From CBDCNH01 sp965219015 (GTDB lineage Bacteria > Pseudomonadota > Alphaproteobacteria > Rhodobacterales > Rhodobacteraceae): a stretch of DNA of 64,000 nt. Both the position numbers and the translations under genes were made by a program. The stretch spans positions 806,001 to 870,000 of the forward strand of contig CBDCNH010000011.1 of the NCBI GenBank assembly GCA_965219015.1, written 5' to 3'. Shown in pieces: positions 1 to 6,996 of the stretch. The notes under the pieces are model-generated. The model saw only the letters and a program-made list of their open reading frames with translations. It did not search any database and was not told the origin of the DNA. The stretch's first letter is position 1, and every line of letters starts with the position of its first letter.

Positions 1-147
1 CCGATCTCTCCCACGAGTCCTTCGACGGCCACGTCTTTCGGGTTACGCGGCTCTCGGCCGAGCCGGCAGGTGAACGGCGGGAAGTTCGGTCTGAACCATC
101 GCGGAGGAGTTCGCGGTCGAGCCGATGCGTTTGCAGCGCCCGCGGCG

Positions 148-561
148 TCAATCGGCGAGCTTTCCCAGGAGCCGGCTGAACTCCTCCTTTTCGCGTGGAT
201 CAAGCCTCGCCAGCCGCGCGCCGTACTTGTCGGAAATCACCTTTCGAGCTCTTTTGATCACTTCGTCGCCCTTGGGCGTCAGCGTCAGCCGATGGCGACG
301 TAGGTCGCCTGCATCCATCTCGCGGCGCAGAAGTCCCTTGCTCTCGAGATTGCGCAGGTGAAGCGCCACGGCCGGCCTCGACATGGAGAGCCGAGTCGCG
401 ATCTGGGCGGGGTATGGCTGCTCCTTCACGCCGTCCAGGACGAAGAACTCCTTCACCTCGACGCCGATCGCCGCCATCTCGGCCGTCGCCTCGTCAAGGA
501 CGCCCGTGGAGAGCCGAAAATTGAGGCTCCAGACATGCGCGCCGTGCTCCTCATCGGGCAC
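148..561 (-). CDS. MarR-family transcriptional regulator
   Basis: This 137-residue protein has a winged helix-turn-helix at about residues 45-100, including the recognition-helix stretch SRPAVALHLRNLESKGLL and a basic wing, which is the MarR pattern. The length is normal for the family. It starts at a GTG and is divergent from the alpha/beta hydrolase beginning at 629, so it probably controls that gene and itself. The 67-bp gap contains an inverted repeat that could be its operator. The ligand cannot be told from the sequence. Family assignment is firm; the target is inferred from position only. Confidence 0.85.
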   Translation of the reverse strand: MPDEEHGAHVWSLNFRLSTGVLDEATAEMAAIGVEVKEFFVLDGVKEQPYPAQIATRLSMSRPAVALHLRNLESKGLLRREMDAGDLRRHRLTLTPKGDEVIKRARKVISDKYGARLARLDPREKEEFSRLLGKLAD

Positions 562-584
562 CGGACTTGCTTCCTAACTTGAAC

Positions 585-601
585 AGTTCCATTATCGAAC
601 T
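585..601. promoter_or_regulatory. Inverted repeat, candidate MarR operator
   Basis: AGTTC and GAACT arms flank a 7-base spacer in the gap between the divergent regulator (start 561) and hydrolase (start 629). A dyad in a divergent promoter gap next to a MarR gene is a typical operator position. It is not the directly repeated LexA site. Binding is inferred. Confidence 0.45.
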
Positions 602-628
602 ACCTTGACCCGAGAACTGGAGGACAGC

Positions 629-1564
629 ATGACGATCAAGGCCCGGCGCGTCACATTCAAGAACGGTGAGATAGAGGTCGTCGGCAATGTTTGGTTGCCC
701 GACGGATTCGATGAGCATGGCTCTTACCCGGCCTTGGTCATCGTTACCCCGGGAAGCAGTGTCAAGGAGCAGATCGGCACCGTCTATGGCGGCAAGATGG
801 CCGGCAAGGGATATGTGACCCTTGCGTTTGATCCGTCCTACCAAGGCGAAAGCGGAGGCACGCCGCGTGACTTGGAAGACCCCGCTGCGCGGGTCGAGGA
901 CGTCCGTTGCGCCATCGATTTCCTAGTCACGCTGCCGTATGTGAGCCACGAGAATATCGGCGTGCTCGGGATTTGCGCCGGCGGAGGCTATGCGGCCAAC
1001 GCGGCCTTGACGGAGCATCGGATCAAAGCAGTCGGCGTCGTCGTGCCGGTGAACATGGGCCGGGCGTTCCGACAGGCGCAGTCGGAGGCGAACGCCGTCA
1101 CCGCGACGCTCGCCGCCGTCGCCGAGCAGCGGACCGCCGAAGCGCGCGGCGCGGAACACCGTCGCGACCCCTGGATCCCCGATAGTCTCGAAGAAGCTGA
1201 GGCTGCGGGCGTGAACGATCCGGACACGCTGGACGCTATCACCTATTACCGGACGCCGCGCGGCTACAATTGCAACTCGACCAACCGGCTGCTTTTCCGA
1301 AGCAATGCACTGCTGCTGAGCTTTGACGCCTTTCACCTCGTCGGCGAGCTGCTGACGCAACCTCTCCAGGTGATCGTAGGAGGCCGGCTTGGCACGACCT
1401 TCTCGTTCTCCGATGGCAAGACGCTTTGGGAGCGAGCCCGGAACAAGCATGATTTCATGGTCGTGGAGAATGCCGGCCATTACGAGATGTACGACAAGCC
1501 CGAAAATGTCGATCAGGCCGTTGAACGGCTCGGCTCGTTCTACGGTGAGCATCTTCAAAGCTAG
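629..1564 (+). CDS. Alpha/beta hydrolase with cysteine nucleophile elbow
   Basis: The 311-residue protein has the alpha/beta hydrolase layout. The nucleophile elbow reads GICAGG, putting Cys116 where serine is usual; this is as in dienelactone hydrolases. A late histidine in VVENAGHYEMYD fits the catalytic His. The ATG at 629 is preferred over an upstream TTG because GGAGGA lies five bases before it. The gene is divergent from a MarR-type regulator, a common arrangement for inducible detoxification or ester-cleaving enzymes. The substrate is unknown. The fold is well supported; the dienelactone-type chemistry is an inference from the cysteine. Confidence 0.82.
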   Translation: MTIKARRVTFKNGEIEVVGNVWLPDGFDEHGSYPALVIVTPGSSVKEQIGTVYGGKMAGKGYVTLAFDPSYQGESGGTPRDLEDPAARVEDVRCAIDFLVTLPYVSHENIGVLGICAGGGYAANAALTEHRIKAVGVVVPVNMGRAFRQAQSEANAVTATLAAVAEQRTAEARGAEHRRDPWIPDSLEEAEAAGVNDPDTLDAITYYRTPRGYNCNSTNRLLFRSNALLLSFDAFHLVGELLTQPLQVIVGGRLGTTFSFSDGKTLWERARNKHDFMVVENAGHYEMYDKPENVDQAVERLGSFYGEHLQS

Positions 1565-1677
1565 ATTTGTATTCACGGCATATCATACAGTCGGCGACTG
1601 GCGGCTGGTATTGGATCAAGTGTCGCCGGCTTTGATGGATCGCATTTGGTCGGTCGTGAATCTGCTGGATTATCGCA

Positions 1678-1857
1678 CTCGCCGCCATCCGGCCTGATCT
1701 CGCCCTCGGGCGTAACGTGCCGATAAAGCGTCTGCCGCATGATGCCGAGCTCGGCGGCCTTGGTCTCAGGCCTGCCGATGGCAGCTTGGGCGAGACATAG
1801 CTTGGCGGCGGTCATTTTGAACGGACGCCCGCCATGCCGCGCGGGCGAGGCCCGCAA
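1678..1857 (-). pseudogene. tnpR: Tn3-family resolvase C-terminal remnant
   Basis: On the minus strand a frame contains GGRPFKMTAAKLCLAQAA followed by a helix-turn-helix ending RQTLYRHVTPEGEIRPDG. This is the DNA-binding tail of Tn3-type serine resolvases. The catalytic domain is missing, the frame upstream of the glycines is shifted, and the helix region looks a few residues short. Its 5' side abuts a transposase remnant on the other strand. Together they look like a Tn3 element that lost its centre. Confidence 0.75.
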
Positions 1858-1858
1858 C

Positions 1859-2172
1859 GCGCTCGCCCGCGTTATCTTCTTCAACCGCCTGAGCGAGCTT
1901 CGCGACCGCACGTTCGAGAGCCAGCGGCATCGCGCCTCCAGGCTGACGCTGGTCACGGCCGCGGTGACGCTATGGAAACCGCCTGTCTCGACCGCGCCGT
2001 TGAGTATCTCCGCTCGATCGGCGTCGACGTGCCGGACGAACTGCTCGCCCATGTCGCCCCGCTCGGCTGGGAGCGTACCGGACTTGCCGGCGGCTATATT
2101 CGGAGCGAGGTGGACAAGCCCCGCGAGCGGTTCGGGCCGCTCCGCATCGCCGCGACCGACCACAGGCGTTAG
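1859..2172 (+). pseudogene. tnpA: Tn3-family transposase C-terminal remnant (frameshifted)
   Basis: The frame gives ARVIFFNRLSELRDRTFESQ and then LTLVTAAVTLW. One base is missing near 1976, and the frame one step over continues with TACLDRAVEYLRSIGVDV, LLAHVAPLGWERTGLAGGY and RFGPLR. This is the conserved end of Tn3-family TnpA (family pattern ...LWNT.YLERAV...LSPLGWEHINLTGDY). Only about the last 100 of some 1000 residues survive. The Tn3-type inverted repeat starts at 2169, as expected just past the tnpA stop. The gene is dead. Confidence 0.82.
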
Positions 2173-2194
2173 CGTACGTTTTCGGGACTTCCCC
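2169..2194. repeat. Tn3-type terminal inverted repeat
   Basis: Read on the minus strand, this starts GGGGAAGTCCCGAAAACG and ends CGCTAA, matching the GGGG...TAA(G) form of Tn3-family ends. It lies right at the 3' end of the tnpA remnant, where the right end belongs. A matching left end was not found between 1565 and 1680. Confidence 0.65.
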
Positions 2195-2730
2195 TCGCGC
2201 TCGCCTCACGGTGTTCGGACTAACCTCGAACACCCGAACCAGCTCGGCGATGCCGCGCCGTTCCTGGTCCCGCATCCGCCGCACCTCCGCCCGGCGCTCA
2301 GTGGTCAAAGCAGGCGGCCGCCCGCCCGGCCGGCCTTGCGGGCCGTCGCCAGCCCCTCCCGCGTGCGCTCGGAGATGCGCTCGCGCTCGAACTGGGCAAT
2401 CGATGCGAAGACGTGGAACACGAGGCGTCCTGCGGGCGTGATAGTGCCGATGTCCTCGGCCAACGACCGAAACCCCGCCCCCTTGGCCCGGATCGCCTCT
2501 ACGATGGCAAGGAGATCCTGCAACGAGCGCGACAGCCGGTCATACTTTGCAACAACACCATCGCGTAGTCGATCGATCATGCGATCGAGCCTAAGCCGCG
2601 CGCGTTTGGTGCCGGAGACCTTCTTCGCGAACGTCCACTCGATGCCGGACGCCCGCAGCACGTCGAGCTGCCCCTCCTGGCTCTGACATTCCGTCGATAC
2701 CCGCGCGTAGCCCAGGATCATCGCAGCCAC
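2195..2730 (-). pseudogene. Serine resolvase/invertase, frameshifted
   Basis: Reading from 2730, the catalytic domain is well preserved: ILGYARVSTECQSQEGQ with the nucleophile serine, YDRLSRSLQDL, and the long E helix region FASIAQFERERISERTREGL. At about 2310 the frame breaks. One frame over, the hinge and helix-turn-helix continue as RPPALTTERRAEVRRM and ELVRVFEVSPNTVRRA. That end runs straight into the Tn3 inverted repeat at 2194, so the 3' end was probably cut by the transposon. A single-base indel plus truncation suggests it is inactive, though the catalytic half alone is 141 residues. Confidence 0.78.
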
Positions 2731-2834
2731 GCCTCTACAAACCTACAACAACTTCGTCGGTTGTGGTTTGTGGCAGCGTTAATCGCGGTGGTCGCGCCTC
2801 GCCGGCAAGAACCACCGTCTCTGGCACAGAAGTT

Positions 2835-2932
2835 CTGGCAAGAGGCTTCTGTCCGGGATCGCACGTTCGTGGCCAGCGCAGTGGATAACGGGGCAGAGCC
2901 CACGCCGGCCGATGCTGCGCGAAGACTTGGTG
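2835..2932. repeat. Degenerate direct repeat, copy 1
   Basis: This stretch aligns with 4018-4113. Shared blocks include GGCAAGAGG, TTCTGTCC, TTCGTGGCC and GCCGATGCTGC/ACCGATGCTGC in the same order and spacing. The two copies are about 1.18 kb apart in the same orientation and enclose the EamA permease gene. By eye they share roughly two thirds of positions. The nature of the element is unknown. Confidence 0.55.
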
Positions 2933-3000
2933 GTTATCGCGGGCAATTGGCCCTCAACCAAGGTTGAGCCGTCGTAGCCGCGTCGATACACGAGGAACAC

Positions 3001-3924
3001 GTGGCGGAACAGACGACCGAAACGGCGAGGCTGGCGAGGTCGGGCATCGCGGCGAGGGTGGCCTTGCTGGCCATGTTCGGCTTGCTCACGGCGGTCAGGA
3101 TCGCGGCGATCAAGGCGGCCGGGCTGTCGGGTGTGCCTGTGCATGTGGTCGTGTCGGTCGCGGCAACCGGCGTCGCGGTTCTCCTGACCGCCCGTGCCAT
3201 CGTGACAGCCGACTGGCCACCCCTGGATCGCAGGACTGCGGCTTTCTACCTGCTTTCAGCCGGTCTGGGATTTCTTGCCCCCTTTACGCTCGAAAGCGCC
3301 GTGGCGCCGCGGCTGCCGGTGTTCATGTTCGCCGTGATCGTCACCGCAGCGCCCATTCTGACGCTGGTGCTGTCCATCCTGACGGGCGGGGAGCGGCTGG
3401 CCTGGCGGTCGGTGGTCGCTGTCACGTTGGGCTTCGTCAGTGCGGTGGCGATCCTGTGGGAGACCGGCCGCGCCGACGCCGCCTCGGACGCGAGCCCGTG
3501 GTGGGGTCTCGCCGCATTCGGGGTGCCGCTGCTCTATGCGCTCGGCACCATCGTAATCTCCCGCTTCTGGCCCGCCCGGGCGAGCAGCCTGCACGTGCTC
3601 CACGCCGAAACGACGATCGGAGCGACCGCGGTTCTGCTGGGGGGTCTGGCTGCCGGACGGCTGGGCGACTGGGGGCTTGCGGCGCTGGACGCACCATCGC
3701 TCGCGCTGATCGTCGTGGTCGAGGCAGTGGCCTCGCTGCTGTTCTATCGGATCGCGCGGGAGGAGGGCGCGACCTGGGTCTCCTTCGCCAGCTACATCTC
3801 GTTGATCTTCGCCGCGATCATCGGCGCGGCCGTGTTCGGAGATCGGATCGGCACGCTGACCGTCGTGGCGGCTTCGGGCATCATTGCCTCCGTCTGGATC
3901 TATCGGCGAGGGAAAGCGGCATGA
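3001..3924 (+). CDS. EamA/DMT-family permease
   Basis: This 307-residue protein is made of about ten hydrophobic segments in two similar halves, the drug/metabolite transporter (EamA) layout. It ends SGIIASVWIYRRGKAA, a short basic tail on the inner face. A GTG at 3001 preceded by a weak GAGGA is the likely start. It stands alone between two copies of a degenerate repeat and next to transposon remains, which suggests it is an acquired gene. The substrate cannot be read from the sequence; relatives export amino acids or small metabolites. Confidence 0.8.
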   Translation: MAEQTTETARLARSGIAARVALLAMFGLLTAVRIAAIKAAGLSGVPVHVVVSVAATGVAVLLTARAIVTADWPPLDRRTAAFYLLSAGLGFLAPFTLESAVAPRLPVFMFAVIVTAAPILTLVLSILTGGERLAWRSVVAVTLGFVSAVAILWETGRADAASDASPWWGLAAFGVPLLYALGTIVISRFWPARASSLHVLHAETTIGATAVLLGGLAAGRLGDWGLAALDAPSLALIVVVEAVASLLFYRIAREEGATWVSFASYISLIFAAIIGAAVFGDRIGTLTVVAASGIIASVWIYRRGKAA

Positions 3925-4017
3925 GCTGCGGATCCGTCCCGCACTGCCGGGAGTTATCAGCTCGAAACCCAACCGTCTATGCTACCGGCAGATATGACCA
4001 TTTTTGGAACAGTGCGT

Positions 4018-4113
4018 TTGGCAAGAGGTTCTGTCCCACAGCAGTCATTCGTGGCCTGCACAGCGGAGGTCGGCTTCGAGCCCTCCGCGACCGATGCTGC
4101 AAAGTTTTCGAAT
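4018..4113. repeat. Degenerate direct repeat, copy 2
   Basis: This is the partner of the repeat at 2835-2932, in the same orientation, lying 94 bases after the EamA permease stop. No long open frame is shared by both copies, so it looks non-coding. The following stretch to 4373 holds no gene I can recognise. Confidence 0.5.
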
Positions 4114-4373
4114 GGCCGCTTCGGAGAATGCGCGGTCGTCTCACTCAGGTAAACCGGAGGGCATATCGGTCGGCGCGTGAGTCCAAATGAACTCCAAGAC
4201 ACCTACCTTCTACAGGTCCAGTACCATGAGCATCCATTCGCCCTCCGGGTCCGATCCTGAGCAATCGTCCTGTGTCGCAACTCGAAGTGACGTTGATGAT
4301 GTCACGGATCGATCCCTCTTGATTCGCAAATCTATGGGCCGTCTCGGCCGAGCGGCTACGCCCTGAAAACCGG

Positions 4374-4688
4374 CTACCGCTCGGCCGGCGGGACGCTTCG
4401 GAGCTGGAGACTGATCTCATCGAGCTGTGCGCGCGACCACCTCGAATGTTTCCGGTCCGTGCTCGCCGGCTGGTTCTCCAGCCCCAGCTTCGGCTGATCC
4501 CGATATGCGCGGCGGGGGCGGATCGGTCGAGGCACGAGGCCCCTGCCGCAGGTCGCGCAGACGTTGTGCAGCACCGTCTCCACGCAGTCGCGGCAGTAAG
4601 TGCATTCGTAGGAGCAGATGCGCGCGTCCGGAGAATCCGGGGGCAAGTCCCGATCGCACCACTCACAGTTCGGTCGCAGTTCGAGCAT
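4374..4688 (-). CDS. DUF1272 cysteine-rich small protein
   Basis: The 104-residue protein begins MLELRPNCEWCDRDLPPDSP and carries the family's cysteine pairs (CEWC, CSYECTYCRDC, CATC), enough for one or two zinc sites. The start at 4688 has AAGGGA eight bases upstream; a longer frame from 4742 lacks this. Typical DUF1272 proteins are about 80 residues, so the tail after RPIRP is longer than usual and may be frame-drifted. The function of the family is not established. It is the best preserved gene in an otherwise decayed stretch. Confidence 0.75.
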   Translation of the reverse strand: MLELRPNCEWCDRDLPPDSPDARICSYECTYCRDCVETVLHNVCATCGRGLVPRPIRPRRAYRDQPKLGLENQPASTDRKHSRWSRAQLDEISLQLRSVPPAER

Positions 4689-4738
4689 GTCAGTCGTCCC
4701 TTCGGTATCGTCGTGATCACTGCGCAGGCCGTCGACCC

Positions 4739-4906
4739 TCACGGCCAGACAGGCATGCCCTCCAACCCCGCGGACTCCGGCAGCCCGCAGATCAGGTTCG
4801 CATTCTGCACAGCCTGACCGGCCGCTCCCTTCCCGAGATTATCGACCACGCCCATTGCGATCACCAGGTTGCGCTTCGGGTCGGCCGCCTAGCTGACGAA
4901 GGCGAG
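4739..4906 (-). pseudogene. argC: argC C-terminal remnant
   Basis: On the minus strand the frame reads ADPKRNLVIAMGVVDNLGKG, then AAGQAVQNANLICGLPESAG and a stop at 4739. This is the conserved end of N-acetyl-gamma-glutamyl-phosphate reductase of arginine synthesis. A TAG stop lies just upstream, and nothing matching the rest of the enzyme follows. It is a 56-residue leftover, unlikely to function, and shows that a larger segment was lost here. Confidence 0.75.
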
Positions 4907-4993
4907 GTTTAATCAACCCAGGTCCGCCTCTTTCGGAGGATGACGCAACTCTTGCCTCGATGGCAGGAGCGGCCGCCCCTGAAGGAGCATGGC

Positions 4994-5393
4994 ATGACCG
5001 ATCGTCTCCACCGATACTCGCTGCGATCCGTCCTCGTCTTCGACGCCGCGACCTGCGCCGTTATGGGCGTCCTCCCGGTCTCTGCATCCGGGCTCATCTC
5101 CGGCATCACGCTGATCCCGGCGCCGCTTCTGCTCTGGTCGGGCCTGGTCCTCCTGCCGACCGCGGCCTTCTAGGGCGCTCTTCGCCCGATCGTCCACGGT
5201 CCCGCGCTGGGCAGTGCAGGTGATCGTCCTCGGCAACGTGCTCTGGGTTCTAGTCAGCGTGGCCCTGCCGGCGCTCCGTTTGATCTCCCCGAACGTCTTC
5301 GGGAGGCAGTTCCTCTTTGCACAAGCGGCGGTCGTTGCGGTGTTTGCGGGCCTCGAATGGTCCGCGCGCGCCCGTCTCGCCGCGGCTGCCTGA
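4994..5393 (+). pseudogene. Small four-helix membrane protein, frameshifted
   Basis: The frame starts at 4994 behind GAAGGAG, six bases away. It encodes MTDRLHRYSLRSVLVFDAAT and two hydrophobic helices, ending at a stop at 5173. One base over, the sequence continues seamlessly as ALFARSSTVPRWAVQVIVLG, LRLISPNVFGRQFLFAQAAV and VFAGLEWSARARLAAAA to a stop at 5393. Together they make a protein of about 132 residues with four membrane spans. Either a single-base indel near 5170 broke the gene, or the assembly has an error there. I do not recognise the family. Confidence 0.65.
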
Positions 5394-5415
5394 TCCGATC
5401 ATGAGGAAGAATACC

Positions 5416-5734
5416 ATGACCTGCTATGCCATCAGTCATCTGCGCAGATGGGCGCGGAGATCGTGTCCTACCTCGAAGGCATCGACGCCATGCGGGCCCC
5501 CTTCGACGGACGCTTCATCGTTCACGGCGGGCAGAAGCACATGCTAAAAGGCACGTTCGCCGCGACGTCATCGTGATCGCCGTCCCCGACCTGGCAGGGG
5601 CGCGATCATGGTACGCGTCGCCCGCCTACCAGGCCATCCTACCGCTCTGGATGGGAAAAGCGGACGGTGCGGTGTTCCTGATCGAAGGCGTGGACGTAGA
5701 TCATCGTGGGACCGACATCCTCTTGTCAGGATGA
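5416..5734 (+). pseudogene. DUF1330-like protein, two frameshifts
   Basis: Three frames must be joined. MTCYAISHLR starts at 5416. Then come MGAEIVSYLEGIDAMRAPFD and GRFIVHGGQKHMLKGTFA. After a second shift near 5565 the reading is VIVIAVPDLAGARSWYASPA and QAILPLWMGKADGAVFLIEG to a stop at 5734. The parts add up to a full DUF1330 dabb-like fold (about 100 residues, with the FxDxxxARxWYxSxxYQ motif). It follows another frameshifted gene by 22 bases, so the two were probably co-transcribed once. Confidence 0.65.
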
Positions 5735-5859
5735 AGCCACGAGTCGCCGAAAGCAGTCTTCCGAGCGGTTTGGTCGAACGACCGCTTCCTCCCGCGCCCA
5801 TCGAGGTCGCGCGCCGTCCAGCGAACGGCTGGTCTCGGCCGGCGTGCATTCCGCCCGCG

Positions 5860-6900
5860 TCAGTACGGCATCGGGTGCGCGCGGTGGGCGGCGTCGATGT
5901 CGGCGATGACCTCGGGCGCGAGCACGAGGTCGGCGGCGTCGAGGGCGGTGCGGAGCTGTTCGGTGCTGGTGGCGCCGAGGATCGGGATCACCGTGAAGGG
6001 CCGCGTCCGGCACCAGGCGAGCGCCATCTGCGCCGGGTCGAGCCCGTGCCGCGCGGCGATGCCGAGGTAGGCCGAGACCGCCTCGAAGACGCGCGGCGTG
6101 ATGCGGCCGCCGAGCGTCGGGTTGGCGGCGCGGCGCGTGCCCTCGGGCGTCACGTCGCCGGCGTACTTGCCGGTCAGCAGCCCTGCGCCGAGCGGCGAGT
6201 AGGCGAGGAGCGGCACGTCCTCGGCGACGGAGAGCTCGGCGAGGTCGAGATCGAAGCTGCGGCAGAGGAGGGAGTACTCGTTCTGGAGCGACACCACCTC
6301 GGGCAGCTCCGCCGCGCGTGCGAGCCGGAGCCAGGCGGCGGTGCCCCAGGCGGTCTCGTTCGAGAGGGCGAAGTGGCGGATCTTGCCTGCACGCACCAAA
6401 TCGGCGGCCGCCTCGAGGAGCGCCGTCATGTCGGCCTCGACGGCGGCACGGTCGAGCTTCGGGGCGTAGCTCCATCCTTGTCGGAAATGATAGGCGCCGC
6501 GGTTCGGCCAGTGCAGCTGGTAGAGGTCGATGACATCCGTGCCGAGGCGGCGGAGCGAGGCCTCGGCGGCGGCTGTGAGCGTGGCGGGGGTCATCGCGGC
6601 GCCGTCGCGCACCGCCGCCTGCCCCGGTCCGGTGAGCTTCGTCGCGATCACCATGCCGTCGCGGTCGCCGCCCGCGCGGACCCAGGCGCCGACGATCTCC
6701 TCGGTGCGCCCGACGGTTCCGGCGGCGACGGGGTTTACCGGGTACATCTCGGCAGTATCGAGAAAAGTCACTCCCCGGTCGCGTGCGAGGTCGATCTGCG
6801 CCGCGCCTTCGGCCGCATCGTTGCGGTTGCCCCAGGTCATCGTGCCGAGGCAGAACTCAGACACGGCGAGGCCGCTCCGGCCGAGGGGGATCTGTTGCAT
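5860..6900 (-). CDS. Aldo/keto reductase
   Basis: This 346-residue NADPH-dependent oxidoreductase has a complete AKR barrel. It shows the N-terminal strand VSEFCLGTMTWG, the catalytic Asp/Tyr region FLDTAEMYPVNP (Tyr near residue 58), the LYQLHWPNR segment with the active-site His, and a C-terminal cofactor-binding part VIPILGATSTEQL. It resembles the Tas/YhdN branch. GGAG six bases before the ATG supports the start. It is divergent from the imuA-like gene, and the LexA box lies 65 bases upstream of its start, so SOS control of this gene is possible but less likely than for imuA. The substrate is unknown. Confidence 0.9.
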   Translation of the reverse strand: MQQIPLGRSGLAVSEFCLGTMTWGNRNDAAEGAAQIDLARDRGVTFLDTAEMYPVNPVAAGTVGRTEEIVGAWVRAGGDRDGMVIATKLTGPGQAAVRDGAAMTPATLTAAAEASLRRLGTDVIDLYQLHWPNRGAYHFRQGWSYAPKLDRAAVEADMTALLEAAADLVRAGKIRHFALSNETAWGTAAWLRLARAAELPEVVSLQNEYSLLCRSFDLDLAELSVAEDVPLLAYSPLGAGLLTGKYAGDVTPEGTRRAANPTLGGRITPRVFEAVSAYLGIAARHGLDPAQMALAWCRTRPFTVIPILGATSTEQLRTALDAADLVLAPEVIADIDAAHRAHPMPY

Positions 6901-6965
6901 CTGCGCTCCTGTTCGTGGCGCCGCGACCCTAGCGGCGACGAGGGCGAGGGCAAGGGCGGGATTGA

Positions 6966-6980
6966 GAACATAGAGCGAAC
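6966..6980 (+). promoter_or_regulatory. LexA (SOS) box upstream of imuA-like gene
   Basis: GAAC, seven bases, GAAC; on the other strand this is GTTC-N7-GTTC, the direct-repeat LexA site known from alphaproteobacteria. It ends 16 bases before the start of the imuA-like gene. A pattern of eight fixed bases is expected about once or twice by chance in 64 kb on two strands. The position in front of an SOS-type gene is therefore what makes it convincing. Confidence 0.72.
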
Positions 6981-6996
6981 ATGACAGGCTCGGGGA

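Noticed and set aside
585..601. LexA box before the hydrolase
   Set aside because: The half-sites are inverted (GTTC-N7-GAAC), not directly repeated as in the alphaproteobacterial LexA site.
4145..4720. 191-codon minus-strand frame around the DUF1272 gene
   Set aside because: It overlaps the DUF1272 gene in another frame and shows no recognisable domain; the tail to 4145 could not be identified.
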